Counted from the first letter of the stretch, positions 22,101-36,271 are shown. The stretch: DNA of 64,000 nucleotides from Patagioenas fasciata (GCF_037038585.1 NC_092525.1:19426867-19490866), one strand, 5' to 3'. Program-made: numbers and translations. Notes: generated by a model not told the origin, from the letters alone.

Positions 22101-25100
22101 TGTTGTCAATGAGCCTGTCATGGTTTTCAACATGTTACTTTGCAAGAAATTCATTTCCAGTGATCAGCTTATAAACCTGCCATAAGGAAGTGTGTTTTCA
22201 CACTAATGTAGTGTACTTCTTGTTTTCAAACTCTCAGGGACGTAGAAATACACCAGATTTTTGGCAGCACATGGTTGAGAAATCAGCACCAACGTATCTA
22301 TTGAACATCTCAAATGGGTAAAGGAAAGGGCAGGTTTCATCAGGGGTCAGTAAACAACGAACATCTGCCTTGCCAATCTTTTCTTTTACTACAGTTTTGT
22401 GTAGTCCCAAAAATCCTTCAGACATATGTTGAGCAGAGTTTCAAAGCACCCACACCTCCTGCTTCTGCTGATATTTTGGCCAGTGCTTAACCCTGTGTAG
22501 TTCAGTCAGGATTTTTTCTGACTGCAACTGAGTCAGACTGGATGGATTTGGCTAGTATTTCAGGCTGGGAAATTGAGCTTTGATTTCCAGCGGGTCAGAT
22601 GTAGTATGGACAGAAGCTCTATAAGCCTCTTGTGTAGCTGCCCAGGAAAAACAGATGAGCAAAGTATTAACTGATGTTCTTCACCCCTCTTTGTCACATC
22701 TTGGCATGTGACATGTAACATTAATGTGCTTATTATAGGACATTCCTGCTCAGTGCAATCTGCCCCAGTTGGCCATAATAAATAGTTCCACAATGGTCTT
22801 CAGCCAAGTAAGTGTTTGACCTAATAATGCATCTTACACTCTGCCTTGGAGCTCAGCAATGCCGTGCTGCCTAGGACACAACAGTGCTCTCTGAAGGTCA
22901 AGCTAAGCTGGTCTGCCAGGGAGGAAGAGCCATCTGGTCACCTCTTGCTTAAGTATCAGCCTGCAGTCCATAAACACCCAGCCAGCGGATGCCAGCAGAT
23001 GCATTTAAATCTGAGCCTGGGCTTTGTGAGGGTGTGTGGGGAGAGAAGTGATCCATAACAAAACTCTGCTCTGACTTAATCGATAGATTGATGGCCAGGA
23101 GCAAACAGCAGGTCAGCTCGGGATCATGAGGAGTAAGCTACTCATGCTGTTCTGTGCCGTCAAAGCATTGACAAGCTTTGTGAGTAATCTTCAGTGAGAG
23201 TCACAAGCAGAATCAGTTGCAGCTGACCCATGTGCATATGCTTTACTTTAAGCTTCTAAAACCCAGAACGCTACCATCTTCTGGCCCAAGTTCATAGGCA
23301 GAAAATGAAAGGGGTCAAAAGCGATATTGAAGCAATTGAGACATAAGCACCATCTCAGGAGCACTTTTGGTAGTGTGGATGTTGTATGCCTTTCTGGTCA
23401 ATGCCTGCTTAGTTTGCCTGAAATGTTAAGTAGTGCAAATAGTGATGCTGGTCTGAGAGGTGTCCACTAAGGACTAAGCAGATGTCCCTTGTGTCCTGTT
23501 TAACTTCATTAGATCTTCAGTGTCTTCAAGTATTAGTTTGAACACATCTGAATTGAAAGATGGGTTTCTGGCTTAAGTGAAAGGAAAAAAGAAAATTAAA
23601 GATCCCTTTGTCCATTTCTAATTAGGATCTGAATCAGATAGGAGAGAGTGTTCTGATGCACTGCCTTTCATCTCTGAAGTAACTTGTCCAAAATACTATA
23701 GAAATATAATTTTACACTATGCTGGTGATGTTTCTTATGTACTTTGCATGTTTTTTAGGGAGCTGCATGTTGTAATAGGGCCATAGGTTTATTCTTTTTA
23801 GACCTATATAGTTCTCCAATTACTACTGCTGAAAAAGCATTTCTGATCTATGTGTTTGAAATGGAAAGAGAATTTGAAATGTTACAGATGCAGTCAAGTA
23901 GGGTAGCTGACCAGATACTACTGAGGAGGGGAAGCATCTAGTGTTGAAGTTTTGGATTATTTTTTAATTAATTCTGTCAGAACTGAAAAATTCCTGAAAG
24001 CAAGTTGATTTTATTGGAATTTCACTCATTTGTATATTCCCTTTCATGAAGGAAGAAGGAATATTCTAGCCATGTCAGAATGTTCCATTTGGACACTTAA
24101 GCATTTTAATTTTCAAATGGCATCCTAATTTGTTACTTATACAATGTGCTGTAAGTCAAAATGCAAATAGAAAAATATCTTGGAATATTTTGATCTATTT
24201 TTGAGGGTATTTTTCTTGGAGAACACAAATTTTGGGGCTTAGCTTTTGCTCTGAATAAATGAGACAAATAACGAAAGCCTTCACAAAGCATTTCTCCCTT
24301 TGTGGCTCTTCTGATAATAAAGTGGTGTTCTGAGTTTCTCTTTAAGATAGGACAGGTCTTGTAATGGTTTAAGTCAGGTGAAAAGGTTTGGGTTTTTTTG
24401 GTTTTTTGAGAAGTATTTGCTTACATTTAACTTCTACTATCACACGCACACACATATTCGGCTTAAATAAATAAGCCTTTTTGATGAGTAGTGACTTACC
24501 TCCACAATAGTCACAGGGCTAAATATGTAATAACTGGCAACATCTAGGAGATTTTTGCCCCTGCTTGCTTGGTAACATAATTTTCTCACAAACTAGACGA
24601 AGAATCATGTACCCTTCGAGCAGGAAATAAATGAATTTTTTTTTGGCAAATGAGTCAGTAAAAAGTGCAGTGGCATCGACCTACTTATAACGTGAGTTTT
24701 GCCACCCTTATTGTGATCAGAAACTAAAATAGTGTTTCTTACTCCTGTGTTCTGGCCCAAAGTAGTTTTTCTCCAACAGTAGCTGGTGATGTCTGAGATA
24801 GTGGAAAATATTCCAAGTCTTGTGTGAAAGCAAGTGTTGGGTGCTCAACATCAGTCTAAGCTCCTTGAATCTTCTTAAGCCTAAGTACTACATGAACATG
24901 CATTCAAGACCTAAGAGATGGCAAAATGTGTACTTTTATTTTCTCTAAATAAAGGACTACCCTTGGCCACACACAAGTGCCAGTTTCTCTGAAATGGCCT
25001 TGTGCAGCAGTGATACATGCAGCCCTTGGAGGTCCTGAGTTCCTGTCTTCTGAGAGACTTTGTATCTTGATGAATGCTGGTACTGTGGGACAGTGAACAG

Positions 25101-28100
25101 GACTGTAGGAGACCATTTCTCCATGCATGTGAATTTGGTAGCTTTTCTTCCTTCGCCATTTGCAATGCAGAGAGAAGAGCAGAGGTACACAGGCCAGTAA
25201 CAATGCTTTTAGCATGTCTGTAATACAGCCTTCATGAAAACTAAGGTCTATCTGAACATTGTGTTGACAGAAAGCCAGACTTACTCAGGAATAGTCACCC
25301 ACTCTTGGGACATAGTGTGGTACCACCTTGAGTTGCATGACACAAGAGCAGTGTCCTTATGTTGTCCTCCTGTTGGATGATCATACCAGGATGTGATGGT
25401 GCTGAGCTGAAAGACCCTTTCACAGCTGCCTTGCTCCATACCAAGGCTTTGTTATTACTGATTGCAGGGAATCAGATTGTACTTACAGGATCAAAGGCTT
25501 AAGCATCCACTATGTAATTCTTATAGTACTGTAGGGAGCCAGGCTCCTATTCATACCACCTCATCTTGGAAGCCTTCGAAGCCTGTCAGTGTGTCTGATA
25601 GTGTTTGGCACTTATATATGACAGTGAATGGTAATTTGCAAGTGCCTCAAATGGACAGAAAATAGTTTTCATTATTTTTACTTGATCTGGAGGAGTGTCA
25701 AGCACCCTGTAAGAGCTCAGACATTACTCAGGCTGTGGTGTTCCCTAACAGGTGGCTGTGAGTGGTACAGCATATCCCATCCGTGGTGCAGGTCTGGAGA
25801 GGTCACATTCAGTTCCTGGCCTAGGCTCTGATCTTCTGGGTGACCCTGGGTGGAGGAAGCAGCTTGTTTGTTGCCTTTTGCAAAATGCCATAAGAGTTAC
25901 AGATGGAAATGCTATATAGAGGGAAGGTGTGACTGTTGTGTTGATGGGTGTTGGGGAAACATGGCTTACAAAAAAACAAGTGGGTATAAAAAGTAAGGAA
26001 AAGGAGCAGGGAAGTAGTGGAGAGGGGAGGAAGGGATAGTTGCTCTTCTGTGCTGCTGTAGGGTCTGGGTGCCAATGTACTTGTGCCCTTGGACTTCTGA
26101 CAACTCAGCCAGTCTACTCTTGCGTTGGCTTTGCTGCTTCTCTCTGCAGACCAAATGATGTCGTTGTCCTTTGAAGAAACTAATTACAGAAGAGCACAGC
26201 AGCACTTTCCTGTCGCGGTAATGGATATATCAGCATTTCCACCACGTCCCATGTAAGGGATTTACAGCTCTGCCATTAATGTCAGCCACACAGTGGGTGT
26301 ATAAGCTGCTTGCTCAAAAGTATTAAATAGTTCAAAATGGTGCAGCAAATTTTAGTAGGTCTTGTCTAGAAGCAGACTTGTACCAATTTGATAAAGAGTG
26401 ATTTTAACCTAGCTTGGTTAGAGTATTGTTTATTTGTATGTACTTGCTTGTATCTGGCTTGAAGGTGACTTATTTCAACCTATTCTGATATTAATAAACT
26501 AGAGACTATGCATGAATTCTGTAAGGATTCCCTCTTTGTGCATAGCATCCCATTTGCTGAACAGATCTGGTATCTACTGGATTAAATAAAACACACTTTT
26601 CATCATAAAATGGGTGACACAGTACTCAGAACCAGCAAGTCAAGCTGGTTGTGAATGTCACTGCAGCTAAAATGCTGTAGATTGTGTGCAGCCGCAGGCA
26701 AAAGCTGAAGGCAGGAGAAATACTGAAACTCCAGCTATGTTATCACTATCACAGTCTTAAAACTGAGAGGAAAAATATCAGAACCTCTTATCTCAGTTGA
26801 ATGCGGAACAACATAAACATCTTTTTGTCCTCTCCCATCTACTTTATTATATTGGGTAGGCATAAGAAAACATTTGTCTTCTGTTTCTGTGAATCAAAAA
26901 TTACATGCACACTTACTGGAATAAACGGAAGCTTTGAATGTCAGAGGTAAAGCTGAAGGCTTTTTCCAATGGATGATCTTCAGTATCAGGAATTCATGGT
27001 TGAGAAGGCACTTTCCTCTGGTAATGGAGTCTGAGGCAGTGTTAATATAACTTTTCACATTCTGAGAAAATACTTCTGGCGGGAGGAGATGAGGAGGAGG
27101 ACACTTCCCTAGTGTGGAGTTGTCCCTACAAGTAAGGAATATGCCTTGGATGTCCATAGGATGGTGCACTGACCTTAGGCACTTGAGCACTTTGCCAGTT
27201 TTATTTTTATGTTATGTGGTTTGAGATCGCTTTGCCTAGTTATGGTTTTAGAGTGGAAAACCTTTTGCACAAAAACTGTGTCTTCTTTGCTCCTGTTACA
27301 CAGAATGCAGTGGGTTCCATTGGAATGCGCTGCTCACCACTAATATTTATTACTGCTGCTATTGCCATCACTTCACAAATTAATTAGAAAAAGGAGAAGA
27401 ACATTCTAAGAGAGCCTAACAGAGCCTCCTGATCAACTCTTAATCAAGATCCAAACTGATTTGTGGTTGTGTGTGGGGCTTTTCCCCTTTTTTCTCTTTC
27501 CGAAGATGACTTAAGTTAGGAATGTAAGAATACAGTTGTGGGATGTACATTTATATTGAAAACTGTGGATACACATTTAACTTATTTTTTTAGTCTATAA
27601 AGCTTTTCTCCTGAATGTAAAGATTTTTGTTAATTTAGGAGCAAAAAAATATTGAAGTGTTAGGATGGTGAAGAGTTACAGAAGTTACACTGTCTAACCT
27701 TAAGAATTTTTGTACATCTGTGGGCTATAGCTGTAACCTTTCTCCTCCCAAGTAGCTACTGTTGGTGATAGGCAATGGTGCTAATGAACAGCTGGAGGAG
27801 TGTTCTCCTGGTTTTCTCTTTAATGCAGCAGAAACATTGCAAGAAAAACTGAAATAGCAGCTATGTATGTAAGTTGTGAAAGTGGTTTGATGCTACAGTT
27901 TCAGAATTCTCTAGCACTGCTGCTTACACTACTATTACAATAAATGCTGGCAGGTTTCAAAGTCCTGTAAATACAATAAGGCTAGCATCTACATGGGAGT
28001 TAGTAACTTCCCAAAGGGATATGTTCAGTAGTGTAACTAAATAGCAGAAATGATTGCATATGTGCCCCCAAAGGTGGTCTGAAGGACTAGAGAGGACAAA

Positions 28101-29855
28101 CTTCATCACAGAGGTCACAGAGAGAAAAGATGAGTTATGTTTTGAACACTTATGATGATGTTCCAGCCATCTGACTCCATTGGTTTTCAGAGGAAGGTGT
28201 CTGTTTGCCCAGGAGCTGGGAGCCAGTGCATAGCAAGCTTCCAAAAAGAAGCTTCTATGAATTTTATGTGGAACTTGTGCTTTGTGTGTGGAAGCCCTTT
28301 TCATGCCCGGGAAAATAATCCTGGCTCTTCAGCTTCATGTTGTCAGGCAAAGTGGTGGAGATCCCCATGGGTTTGTTTCTGTAAGACCAGGACTGGGGTG
28401 CTGCTTGGTTAAGTTCATACAACTTAACATACAGGAGGATGTTTTTGAAAATTCAGTCAGCCTAACATTTTAGCTATAATTGAATAGTATTGCAGACTTG
28501 TTAGACCCTCAACCCATTTCATATTTAATACTTTCGGAATTAATAACTGATTCAGCCTGGGACATGATGAATGGCCATGTCAAAGTCTAATCATATCTGG
28601 CTTTTGTTCCAGCATATTCCAGAGACAAAACATTCTTTTATGACTCTCCTAGTCTATGCATTTTTAAAAACACAGAATAAAAAGTCTTGGCAGCAGTCCA
28701 GTCACTAGAATGATGTTCATTCCAGGAATATTTTTAAGGCCACTGCTTGCTGTTCATCCTCCTGATACTCTTCAGTTGCTTGTTCTTCTCTTTACAATTA
28801 AGACATCTTTTTTTTTATTTTTTTGCTTTAAAAATTATGTGGTTTCAGCATGCTCTAGTAAGAAGACCTGAATTCTAATGGTAAAAGCTATTTATTTACC
28901 TGTATTCTCAAGCCATCACCATCCTTTAAGTTCACAAAATAGTTTGGAGGAGGCTGTAAAGTCACAGTATGATTACATATTTCAGTCTTCATCCCTTATG
29001 AGATACTCATATGAGCTACTACTATTGCACTTCTATAGCAAAAAAAAAGTATGTGGAGAGCTTAAAAAATGGCAAATAATCACATTTTTCTGGTGTTACT
29101 CAATCCTGCGTAACTGGTCATTTGCCTACCCTGCCTATGCTTGGAGATGGAACACCAAGCTATTGGACTAACTGCAGTGTAAAGGACCCTGAAATGTCCC
29201 AGAAATAACCTCCAAGGTGGTAGGTGGTACGTGCACTAGTGAATACTGGGTATGTCTAGCATGACTTGGAGAATCTGGCCTATGGCCCACAAGGAGTCCA
29301 AAAGAATCCATCTAATTTGAAGATATTGTGACTTTCAAAAATAAACCCATGCAGTTACTTTCAATTATAAAATTAATGACATTTGAATAACAACGTTTGG
29401 GAAAAGAGAACTTGGTCTTAACAAAATGTGCACTCCTTGAAGTTGTTTCAATTATTGATTATGGCATTTGCAATAACTCAAACCTTGAAATGTTTTTAAG
29501 TAGCCTTTTCATTTCCATACAGAGATTACAGAGGTGCTTGTTCAGCAGGATGTGAAGACAAGCTCTGTATCCAAATATATAAATGACTGACTTGGCTTTT
29601 AGTTTTTTGCATCATAACAGTTGTTTCAATCTCCACCCTTCTACGGGAAAAGATATTTTGACTTTTGGTTTTATAAAGACAAAAATACCTTGGAGATCAT
29701 CAGTGTTTGGAATAACTTTCTATAAGAAAGAAATGTTAATGTTAAGGCCATCATATGCAAACTGGCAGGAATGAAATACTGTACCTGTTCAGACATTGAA
29801 CAGCACTGTGTTAGAGGAACAGTTTCAATATTACAACTTGTGAACTTGTGGGTAA
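19180..29855. other. gene-free unique segment
   Basis: Over 10 kb without a recognisable gene or recent repeat. Bases 20401-20640 are strongly biased on the plus strand (G71, C35, T84, A50), but evenly spaced 60-base samples from 20 to 30 kb show only a weak bias. An interrupted T tract lies at 21995-22016 and a short CA run near 24442. Open frames are at most about 115 codons with no known similarity. Confidence 0.65.
21995..22016. repeat. interrupted poly(T) tract
   Basis: Twenty-two bases, all T except one C at 22007. It encodes runs of F or K in overlapping frames, which are not genes. Confidence 0.85.
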
Positions 29856-29860
29856 TTTTA

Positions 29861-29935
29861 GGGCAGAAAGGGTCAATATGATCATTTAGCCCTGTTTTGT
29901 GGGTCATAGAAATGTAACTGTTCCTTTCGGAGGCA
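29861..29935 (-). repeat. ancient CR1-like 3' relic, antisense
   Basis: Read on the plus strand it follows the reversed end of an old amniote CR1 family: 'gcagaaagggtcaatatgat', then 'catttagccctgtttt' and 'gggtcatagaa'. The remembered family pattern is 'ccagaagggaccattatgat', 'catctagtctgacct' and 'aggccatagaa'. The frame is gone. The same family appears in the opposite orientation 210 bases to the right. Confidence 0.55.
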
Positions 29936-30144
29936 CAGCTAAAGACCAAATATGTCTGACATTTCAGTGCTTTTATTTGCTTAGAGTAATTTTTCTTATT
30001 AAAAAACCAGCTTTGTGCTTCAGGAGTGCTGCACCATTTTACGATAATGTCCAGTCCAAAGACAATTCTGATATATAAAGTACAGTGAATAGTTTTGATC
30101 TTCAAACAGCTTATCTAGGAAAGGGATACATTTTTCCTCATCAC

Positions 30145-30300
30145 TTGTAGGCTTCAAGTCAGGATTTGATATTTTAGCTCAGTAAGAAGTTACAAGTGCA
30201 AATAGTGGAGTAACACAGAGAAATTCTGTGGCTTGGGTTATGGAGGAGGATCTGACTGGATGCACAAATGATCCCTTCTGGCCTTCAGACTGCTGAATTA
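30145..30300 (+). repeat. ancient CR1-like 3' relic, sense
   Basis: A clear run of family landmarks occurs in order: 'agaagttacaagtgcaaa', 'gaaattctgtggcttggg', 'ttatggaggagg', 'atctgactggatgcac' and 'aatgatcccttctggcct'. These correspond to the CR1-like consensus end 'gaaattctatggcctgtgtt', 'atgcaggaggtcagactaga' and 'tggtcccttctggcct'. This is the best-preserved ancient repeat in the window. With the antisense copy at 29.9 kb it forms a head-to-head pair. Confidence 0.75.
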
Positions 30301-30777
30301 CTTCATGCATGTTAACCAGAGTTTACAGCAAATGTGTGCAGTGGAAATTACCAACATCATGAAATAGGCTGTAACACTTGATTTCTTTTTATTTTTCTGC
30401 ATGTGAACAAAATGTCAAAAGAACTATGTAATAGAATAACAAAATTACATTACCTATGCTCTTTTAAGACAACTTTTCCTGTGTCTCTAATTGTGAAGGA
30501 AAAAAGGTAATATTGCTGTAATAGCTGCTGCATTCATAACAATTAACGGTTAAGGTATGTGATTTGTGTGAAAGGAATGTTGATACCAGTGCAGTTCTGT
30601 ACAAAAGTGATGGGTTCCCCTTCCAGCTCCCACCTGTTGCTGGCTGGCTAAAACAAGTAACACTGCATGCTAAATATAAGTGGCTAGATCCTACTGTGGA
30701 TCCATCTGCAAACGTACCACGTGCCAGTTGCTCTAGGTAGGATATCTTGGCATGGACATCTGTTTACAGGGAAGGCC

Positions 30778-30807
30778 TTTTTTTTGTTTGTTTTTGTTTT
30801 GTTTTTG
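30778..30807. repeat. (TTTTG)n-like tract
   Basis: Thirty bases of T interrupted by single G at irregular 4-6 base spacing. A complementary (AAAAC)n-like tract lies about 1 kb to the right. Confidence 0.8.
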
Positions 30808-31605
30808 CTGCCCTAATTGTTACCATGTATTTCAGACTTGGGTTTCTCCCATTTCATGGACATGAGTGCAATTAGCCAAGAACTTCCAAGCTCAGCAGAG
30901 TTAAGAGAGTAGTTTATAAACAAATCAGGGTTGCTCACAAGGCATGTTTGTTCAGATCTGGTGAAATGGTAAATACAGTCATCTCGCAATTAGTCTGACC
31001 AGCAAGGGGGAGATGGGATAACCTGGGTAAAGAAAAAAAAAAGGTACTACAAAAACATCTGTAAACGAGTCAATAAGATTGCATGATATAAGCATGAAAG
31101 GGAAAAGATTTATGATGCTTTTGTCTTAGATTCATGAGTGCTAATGAGCTCCTGTGCTGGGAAGTCTACATAGCGTACTGCCATATACTTTAGCCTGAGT
31201 CTGCCACGTGTGGTATAAACATTTCCCTAGTTCCATGGCCCTGAGAAATCCCATTTCTCAGTGAGGACTCTGTGCTCATGCACAGGGGTGTGAGAAATGG
31301 CAATTTCTCTGCTTCTGAGCCAGGTCTGGCTTGGCTGGCCTGTCCACTGACATTGCCAGAGCTTCTGGCTATAGGTCTGTGTGGGTGCAGCCCCTCTGCA
31401 ATGATAGCACAGCTGAGCTCCACAGGCAGAGCTCACTCTGTGCAAAGCTTTCCTGGGATCTGATTTGAGTAGGTATTCTTTTATCTGCTCTTTTTATTCT
31501 TGTCGCTTGCCCATACTTCTTTAATTAAATAGCTTCTGCCTACTCTTCCAATATTGTCTACTTGCCAATACTTAAACTTCTCTAAACACATTGCATAAAA
31601 ATTCG

Positions 31606-31632
31606 GCCTGGCTTACACTGGTGGGCTTTTCT
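31606..31632. repeat. possible ancient amniote repeat fragment
   Basis: 'attcggcctggcttacactg' followed by GTG resembles the end of an old repeat with the pattern 'aaattcggccctggcttac' then 'actggtgtaaatc'. It is under 30 bases, hence low confidence. The related core may be present at 5345-5390. Confidence 0.3.
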
Positions 31633-31809
31633 GAGCTCAGACAAAAACACGGTGGAAAGTGTCTTGCAAAAATTAACTTGTAAAGCATAACATAACCAGA
31701 CACAGTGTGCTATGGACCATTTTAAATGCTGCTGGCCCGTGGTCGTGCAGTGTGTTGGTAAACTGAACGTCTAAAAATGTCGAAAAACCACAGGGAGTGT
31801 GTATACAGC

Positions 31810-31829
31810 AAAAAAACAAAACAAAACAA
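31810..31829. repeat. (AAAAC)n tract
   Basis: A twenty-base A-rich run with regularly spaced C. Confidence 0.8.
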
Positions 31830-32589
31830 CCCTTTAAGGCCTTGTAGTTATGTAGGTTATTTTCAGAATCATTACTTATTAGTGCATCAGATTTGGAAGG
31901 TGTAAATATTGTTAACTATTCCGAACACTTAAATATCCATTCAGAGTTCAAATTCTGTGTTACTGTGCATTTCCTTCCTGTGGTGCAATTTATGTTCTCA
32001 GCTGTCTAAAACTGCAAAGTTAGTGCAATCTAATATGCTCAGCTTTTTAGCATGGACTCTTGAGAGTTAAAGCCTGAGTAGGCGATAATATCTCAAGGTA
32101 TTTTTTTCAAAACCTAAGGGCTTATCTTGGACAGGATTTTATCTTTCTGCTTCTAATGGGTAACAGTTGGCTGAGTGATGGTAAAGACACAGGTGCAGAT
32201 GTTGCACATGGTTGTAAAGCAACCAGGACCTTCAGGTCCAACATTCTCACCCTGAGCAGCAGCCACATTTATGGAAGTAACTCGGCTCCCAGGATGTGCA
32301 TCTCATGAGAAAGGGTTGGAGACCAAGGCTTTGAATATGCAGTAGGCACTTGTCCACAGCTACCTGCACTCTTGGTAAAGTTTTCTGCGCTGATGCCAAA
32401 AGTTTTAGGAATCAAGCCCTTGTCTATTTTGTCACTGTCAATCCTGGAGAGGATGATGCTCATACGCATCCACCTTATAAATGTCTAAGGAGTTGTTTTT
32501 TTAAGAAGAGCCAGGTACATGTATACTAGTTATCTCCTTAGCACAGAGCCTCTCCAGCACTCTAACCCTACACTTTAGTCACTACTGAC

Positions 32590-33010
32590 AGGTAGAGGGC
32601 AAATTTGCATAATGAACTGTTTAAATATTCAGTTTTATCAAGGCTTCAAGGCAGTATTTGTCCTCCGCATCTTCGATAGCTAGTGACCCTATCTAAATCA
32701 ACATCATTTGTCAAATCAAATTAGGCTTGTTGTTAATTTCAGACAGTGATGTTCATCTTTTTGATGCTTTCAAACAACTCTGAGGTAAATCCCTGTGACA
32801 TAATGCTGCTTAGATATGCTAAATGAGTCACTTGTTCAATGCTGCAATTGTCAGAAAAATATGAAACTTAGCTCTAAGGTAAATATTGTTGGGTCACTTG
32901 AAATGTATGCAAATTTGACATTTCTCTGCTGATTAGCATATCTACACATCAAAGTTTTCTATATATCACATCAGATATTTTTGATTCAGGAGAGTTAAGG
33001 TCAGTGGCAC
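32590..33010. promoter_or_regulatory. candidate enhancer-like block
   Basis: A simple-repeat-free block with a perfect octamer ATTTGCAT (32603-32610), its reverse complement ATGCAAAT (32907-32914) 300 bases away, and an AP-1 core TGAGTCA (32824-32830), plus several TAAT cores. Octamer sites bind POU-family factors and AP-1 sites bind Fos/Jun. Such 7-8 base motifs occur by chance in AT-rich DNA, so the call rests on clustering only. Confidence 0.2.
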
Positions 33011-34772
33011 TTGGCATACTCTTTACTTTGCATCAGACAAGATGAGAAATGAAAATCATCTTAGGGAAACTTTCCAGCTCAAACCTTACTTAGCTGAAAC
33101 AACAGTATTGCAGAAAGGCAGGGGAAAATAGCAGAGGTTCCTGTTCCTCAATATAAAACTAATAAAGGAACATAAAGAGATTATTCACTTAACTAATGAA
33201 TTCCTAGGCGGAGGGGAAGGATATTGGGTGCAGAGAGTAGAAAGCTGCTCTTCATCTCTGCAGTTAATCTTTTCAGAAGCAGTGCACATCTGTATAATTT
33301 GTTCACTTTTGAAATGAGTCTTTTTTAATAAAACAGGAGCTACCTCCTGTTCTTATAGTTACACTTTGATTTGTGACTCAAATGCATCTCTGGGAGTTTT
33401 GCACTGTCCTTCCACAGATCTACCTGCGTGTGATAGAGTGGTACAGTTCATAAGTTCATTAGCTCAGTGATTGCTTCCCTGGATGCTAATATAACTGGTC
33501 ACAAGAGTTAATTGTTTACATATTTTACACATCAGGCCTTTAGAAATCATCAATAAATAGTCAGGGGATTCAGGTCTCCACAACTTTGAGTGAAAATCTG
33601 TTATGTTCAATGGTAGATGTGTCTTGGTTTGAATGTTTTTAGGCTGCCATGAACATCATCAGGAGAAGGATAATCATGAAGCCCTTTTGAAATCCTGATA
33701 CCTGAACAGATCTGTGTCAGGGTAAGGAAGTATACAGCAATCCGAGAGTAGGCCCTAAAAATCCCAATAAGCATCTTGCTGGAGAATAAACTCAGTGCAC
33801 AAGTACAGTGACTTTCTGTTCTGCTGCAGTGGAGTAACTTGGTCATGTAGGTGTTGTTTTTTTTCTTTCAAAAACAGTGGCATTATCTCAAGTGCAGCAT
33901 CCAGCGAATGCCAGCAAAATTTTGTTTTAAAAATAAACCAAACATTTTTCAAATTATTGGAGCAGAAAGATGTGTCAGACACCACTAACATATGTTTATT
34001 TTTCTTTTTCTCTCCTGTAACTGAAACATGGCCAAACTCTGTTTCCTTCTCCTTTACATTATGTATGTCTATGTATATACAGATATAAATTTTATACTTA
34101 TTCTGCATGGAGACTTTACATACTGCATTCTAGAAATGACTGAATGTACTTGTTATACTCCAGAAAATATGGCATAGAAATGCTGGTTGATCCATTATTG
34201 CTGCAGGGCATATAGCACCACTTAACCACATTAGTAGTTGATATTTGATGATAAATCAATAATAGCTTTTATCTTCTAAGTAAGAGATATTTTATTCTCT
34301 TCCGCCTTTCTCTTGATAGTGTTATAAAACCAAGAACTGCATTCACATTCTTAAGGCAAGATTTTAAAACTATTTTGGTGTTAAGATTCACATTTGCAAG
34401 CTGCCCATGCTTCCCATATTGGCAATGATTTTGACAAATGTAAAAAAGTCACTAATATTTTGACACTTTCACTGCCCAACTATGATACCAGCTGGCTGTG
34501 AATTCAAGTTATTCATTGTTCTGCTGTATTTTAAAGACTGGTCCAGAGCCAATGTACTGGACCAGCTCCATTCATTCATTTTCAAGATTGAAGTTTCAGC
34601 TAACTGTAGTGGCCAGTTTTCAAATAGATCTGGAAACCTCTTCCAATTTAACAGGATCACACACAACAGAAAAAGTCAAGTGTGCATGTAGATTCAAAGC
34701 TCTTCAAGGGAAAAAATATATATGTTTCAGCATGAATCAACCTTGTCTTCATGGGATTTCTGATTGCTCTCA

Positions 34773-34802
34773 TTTTTTCTTTTTTTTTTTTTTTTCTTTT
34801 TA
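34773..34802. repeat. poly(T) tract
   Basis: Thirty bases of T with single C at 34779 and 34796. It gives a run of F in the overlapping forward frame. Confidence 0.85.
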
Positions 34803-34991
34803 AGACATGACCGGTGTTTTCTTTACAGTAAAGCAAATTGGGGGGGACACGGAATCAAAAAACTCCAAACCCCAACAACTTAATAATGATTAGATTGATT
34901 TAAAATAAAATTGAATTAAGGGAAAAAATCGCTATACTGAATTTACATTGCATGAGATATATAGCAAGTTAATTGTTACTTATAAAGAAAC

Positions 34992-35021
34992 TAAAAAAAA
35001 ACAACAAAAAAACAACAAAAA
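34992..35021. repeat. A-rich (AAC)n-like tract
   Basis: Runs of A with interspersed CAA units; low-complexity sequence. Confidence 0.8.
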
Positions 35022-36271
35022 ACTTACACCTTTTTGGCTCCAGGTAGGCAAATAGAACTTGAAAATGTACAGAGCTGGAGCTCTCAGAAATCGTTGGTGC
35101 ACTTGCAGTGCAGACCAGAAGTACAGGACCTTTCATAAGTAAAATCTTTTCCATTTTGAGCATCCTGGAAAGCAGATACATGTCTAAGTTAGGAGGTCTT
35201 GTTGAAGTGCCCTTCTTTAACAAATATAATAAAAATGTGCTGACTTTAGTAAGTCTTCTTTCTTGTGCCTGCTACAGTTTTACACTGTTTTCCAAAGCCA
35301 GTAACAATATTCATCCCTCTGGCTTGTAACTCACTGATTAAAAAACAGATTGCCAGCAGTCATCTGCTATTGTCTGGCTTCTTAAATTCTGTTTCTGGTT
35401 TAATTTACTTGATTGTTCCATGCACTATTCATGAGTTCTATAATATTCCAAACTTTAATTTCAACAGATTAATTCTTACTAATTATTCAACATATGAACC
35501 TGCACATGAGAATTGTACTGTATGCACCATCCTGAGGCATAGAAAGCAATGTCGAATCGTTTTCTGATTTCAAGTGGAAAACAAACTAATTATGTGGAAA
35601 TATGATAATATATTGTGCTGCAGGGACCAGCCCTTTGTCTGTTTAGAAATGTTTACTTATGATCGGCTCCCTGTGTTATTTCTTCCAGGAGGAGCTGCCC
35701 TTTCTTAATGCATAAACATTATTGACTGGTCCATGATTCTTTACTTCAAGAAAGCTGATTTACATAATTTTATATTACTTCCGTCTGGTGGAAGCGAACA
35801 AGACATCCCAGGAAAGTAATAATTGAGCTAGCTGTAGCAATCTTTTGCGGAGATAAGACACAGAAGTCCTTAGAAATGAAGGGTCTCTTATTTCTCTTTT
35901 ATTTCTCTTGCCTTTTTTTTTTAAACTGTCAGGCAACTTTACCTCTGCACTGTTTGATTTTATGCCTATCAGCATCCAGCACTTCATCACAGCATGAGGT
36001 GGCAGTCAACTATCAAAAAACTGAAGTGGAACACATTTTCTCCAGTTTCCTGTCAATGTACCTCAGTCAAAGCTAATTGGGTAACATTGGTACTGTGAAA
36101 TATTGAGATATGGGTTCATTCATTGTTTGGGAGAAGTGTGGTGAAGTCAGGCTGTGGCCTGGGAAGCTCTCAGCAGTCTGGCCTGTGGTGTCAGCCTTAC
36201 CAGGCTACAAACTGTGGCAACACAGCAAAACCTCACTGTAACGCTGAAAAAGAAATTACTAACTTGAATAG

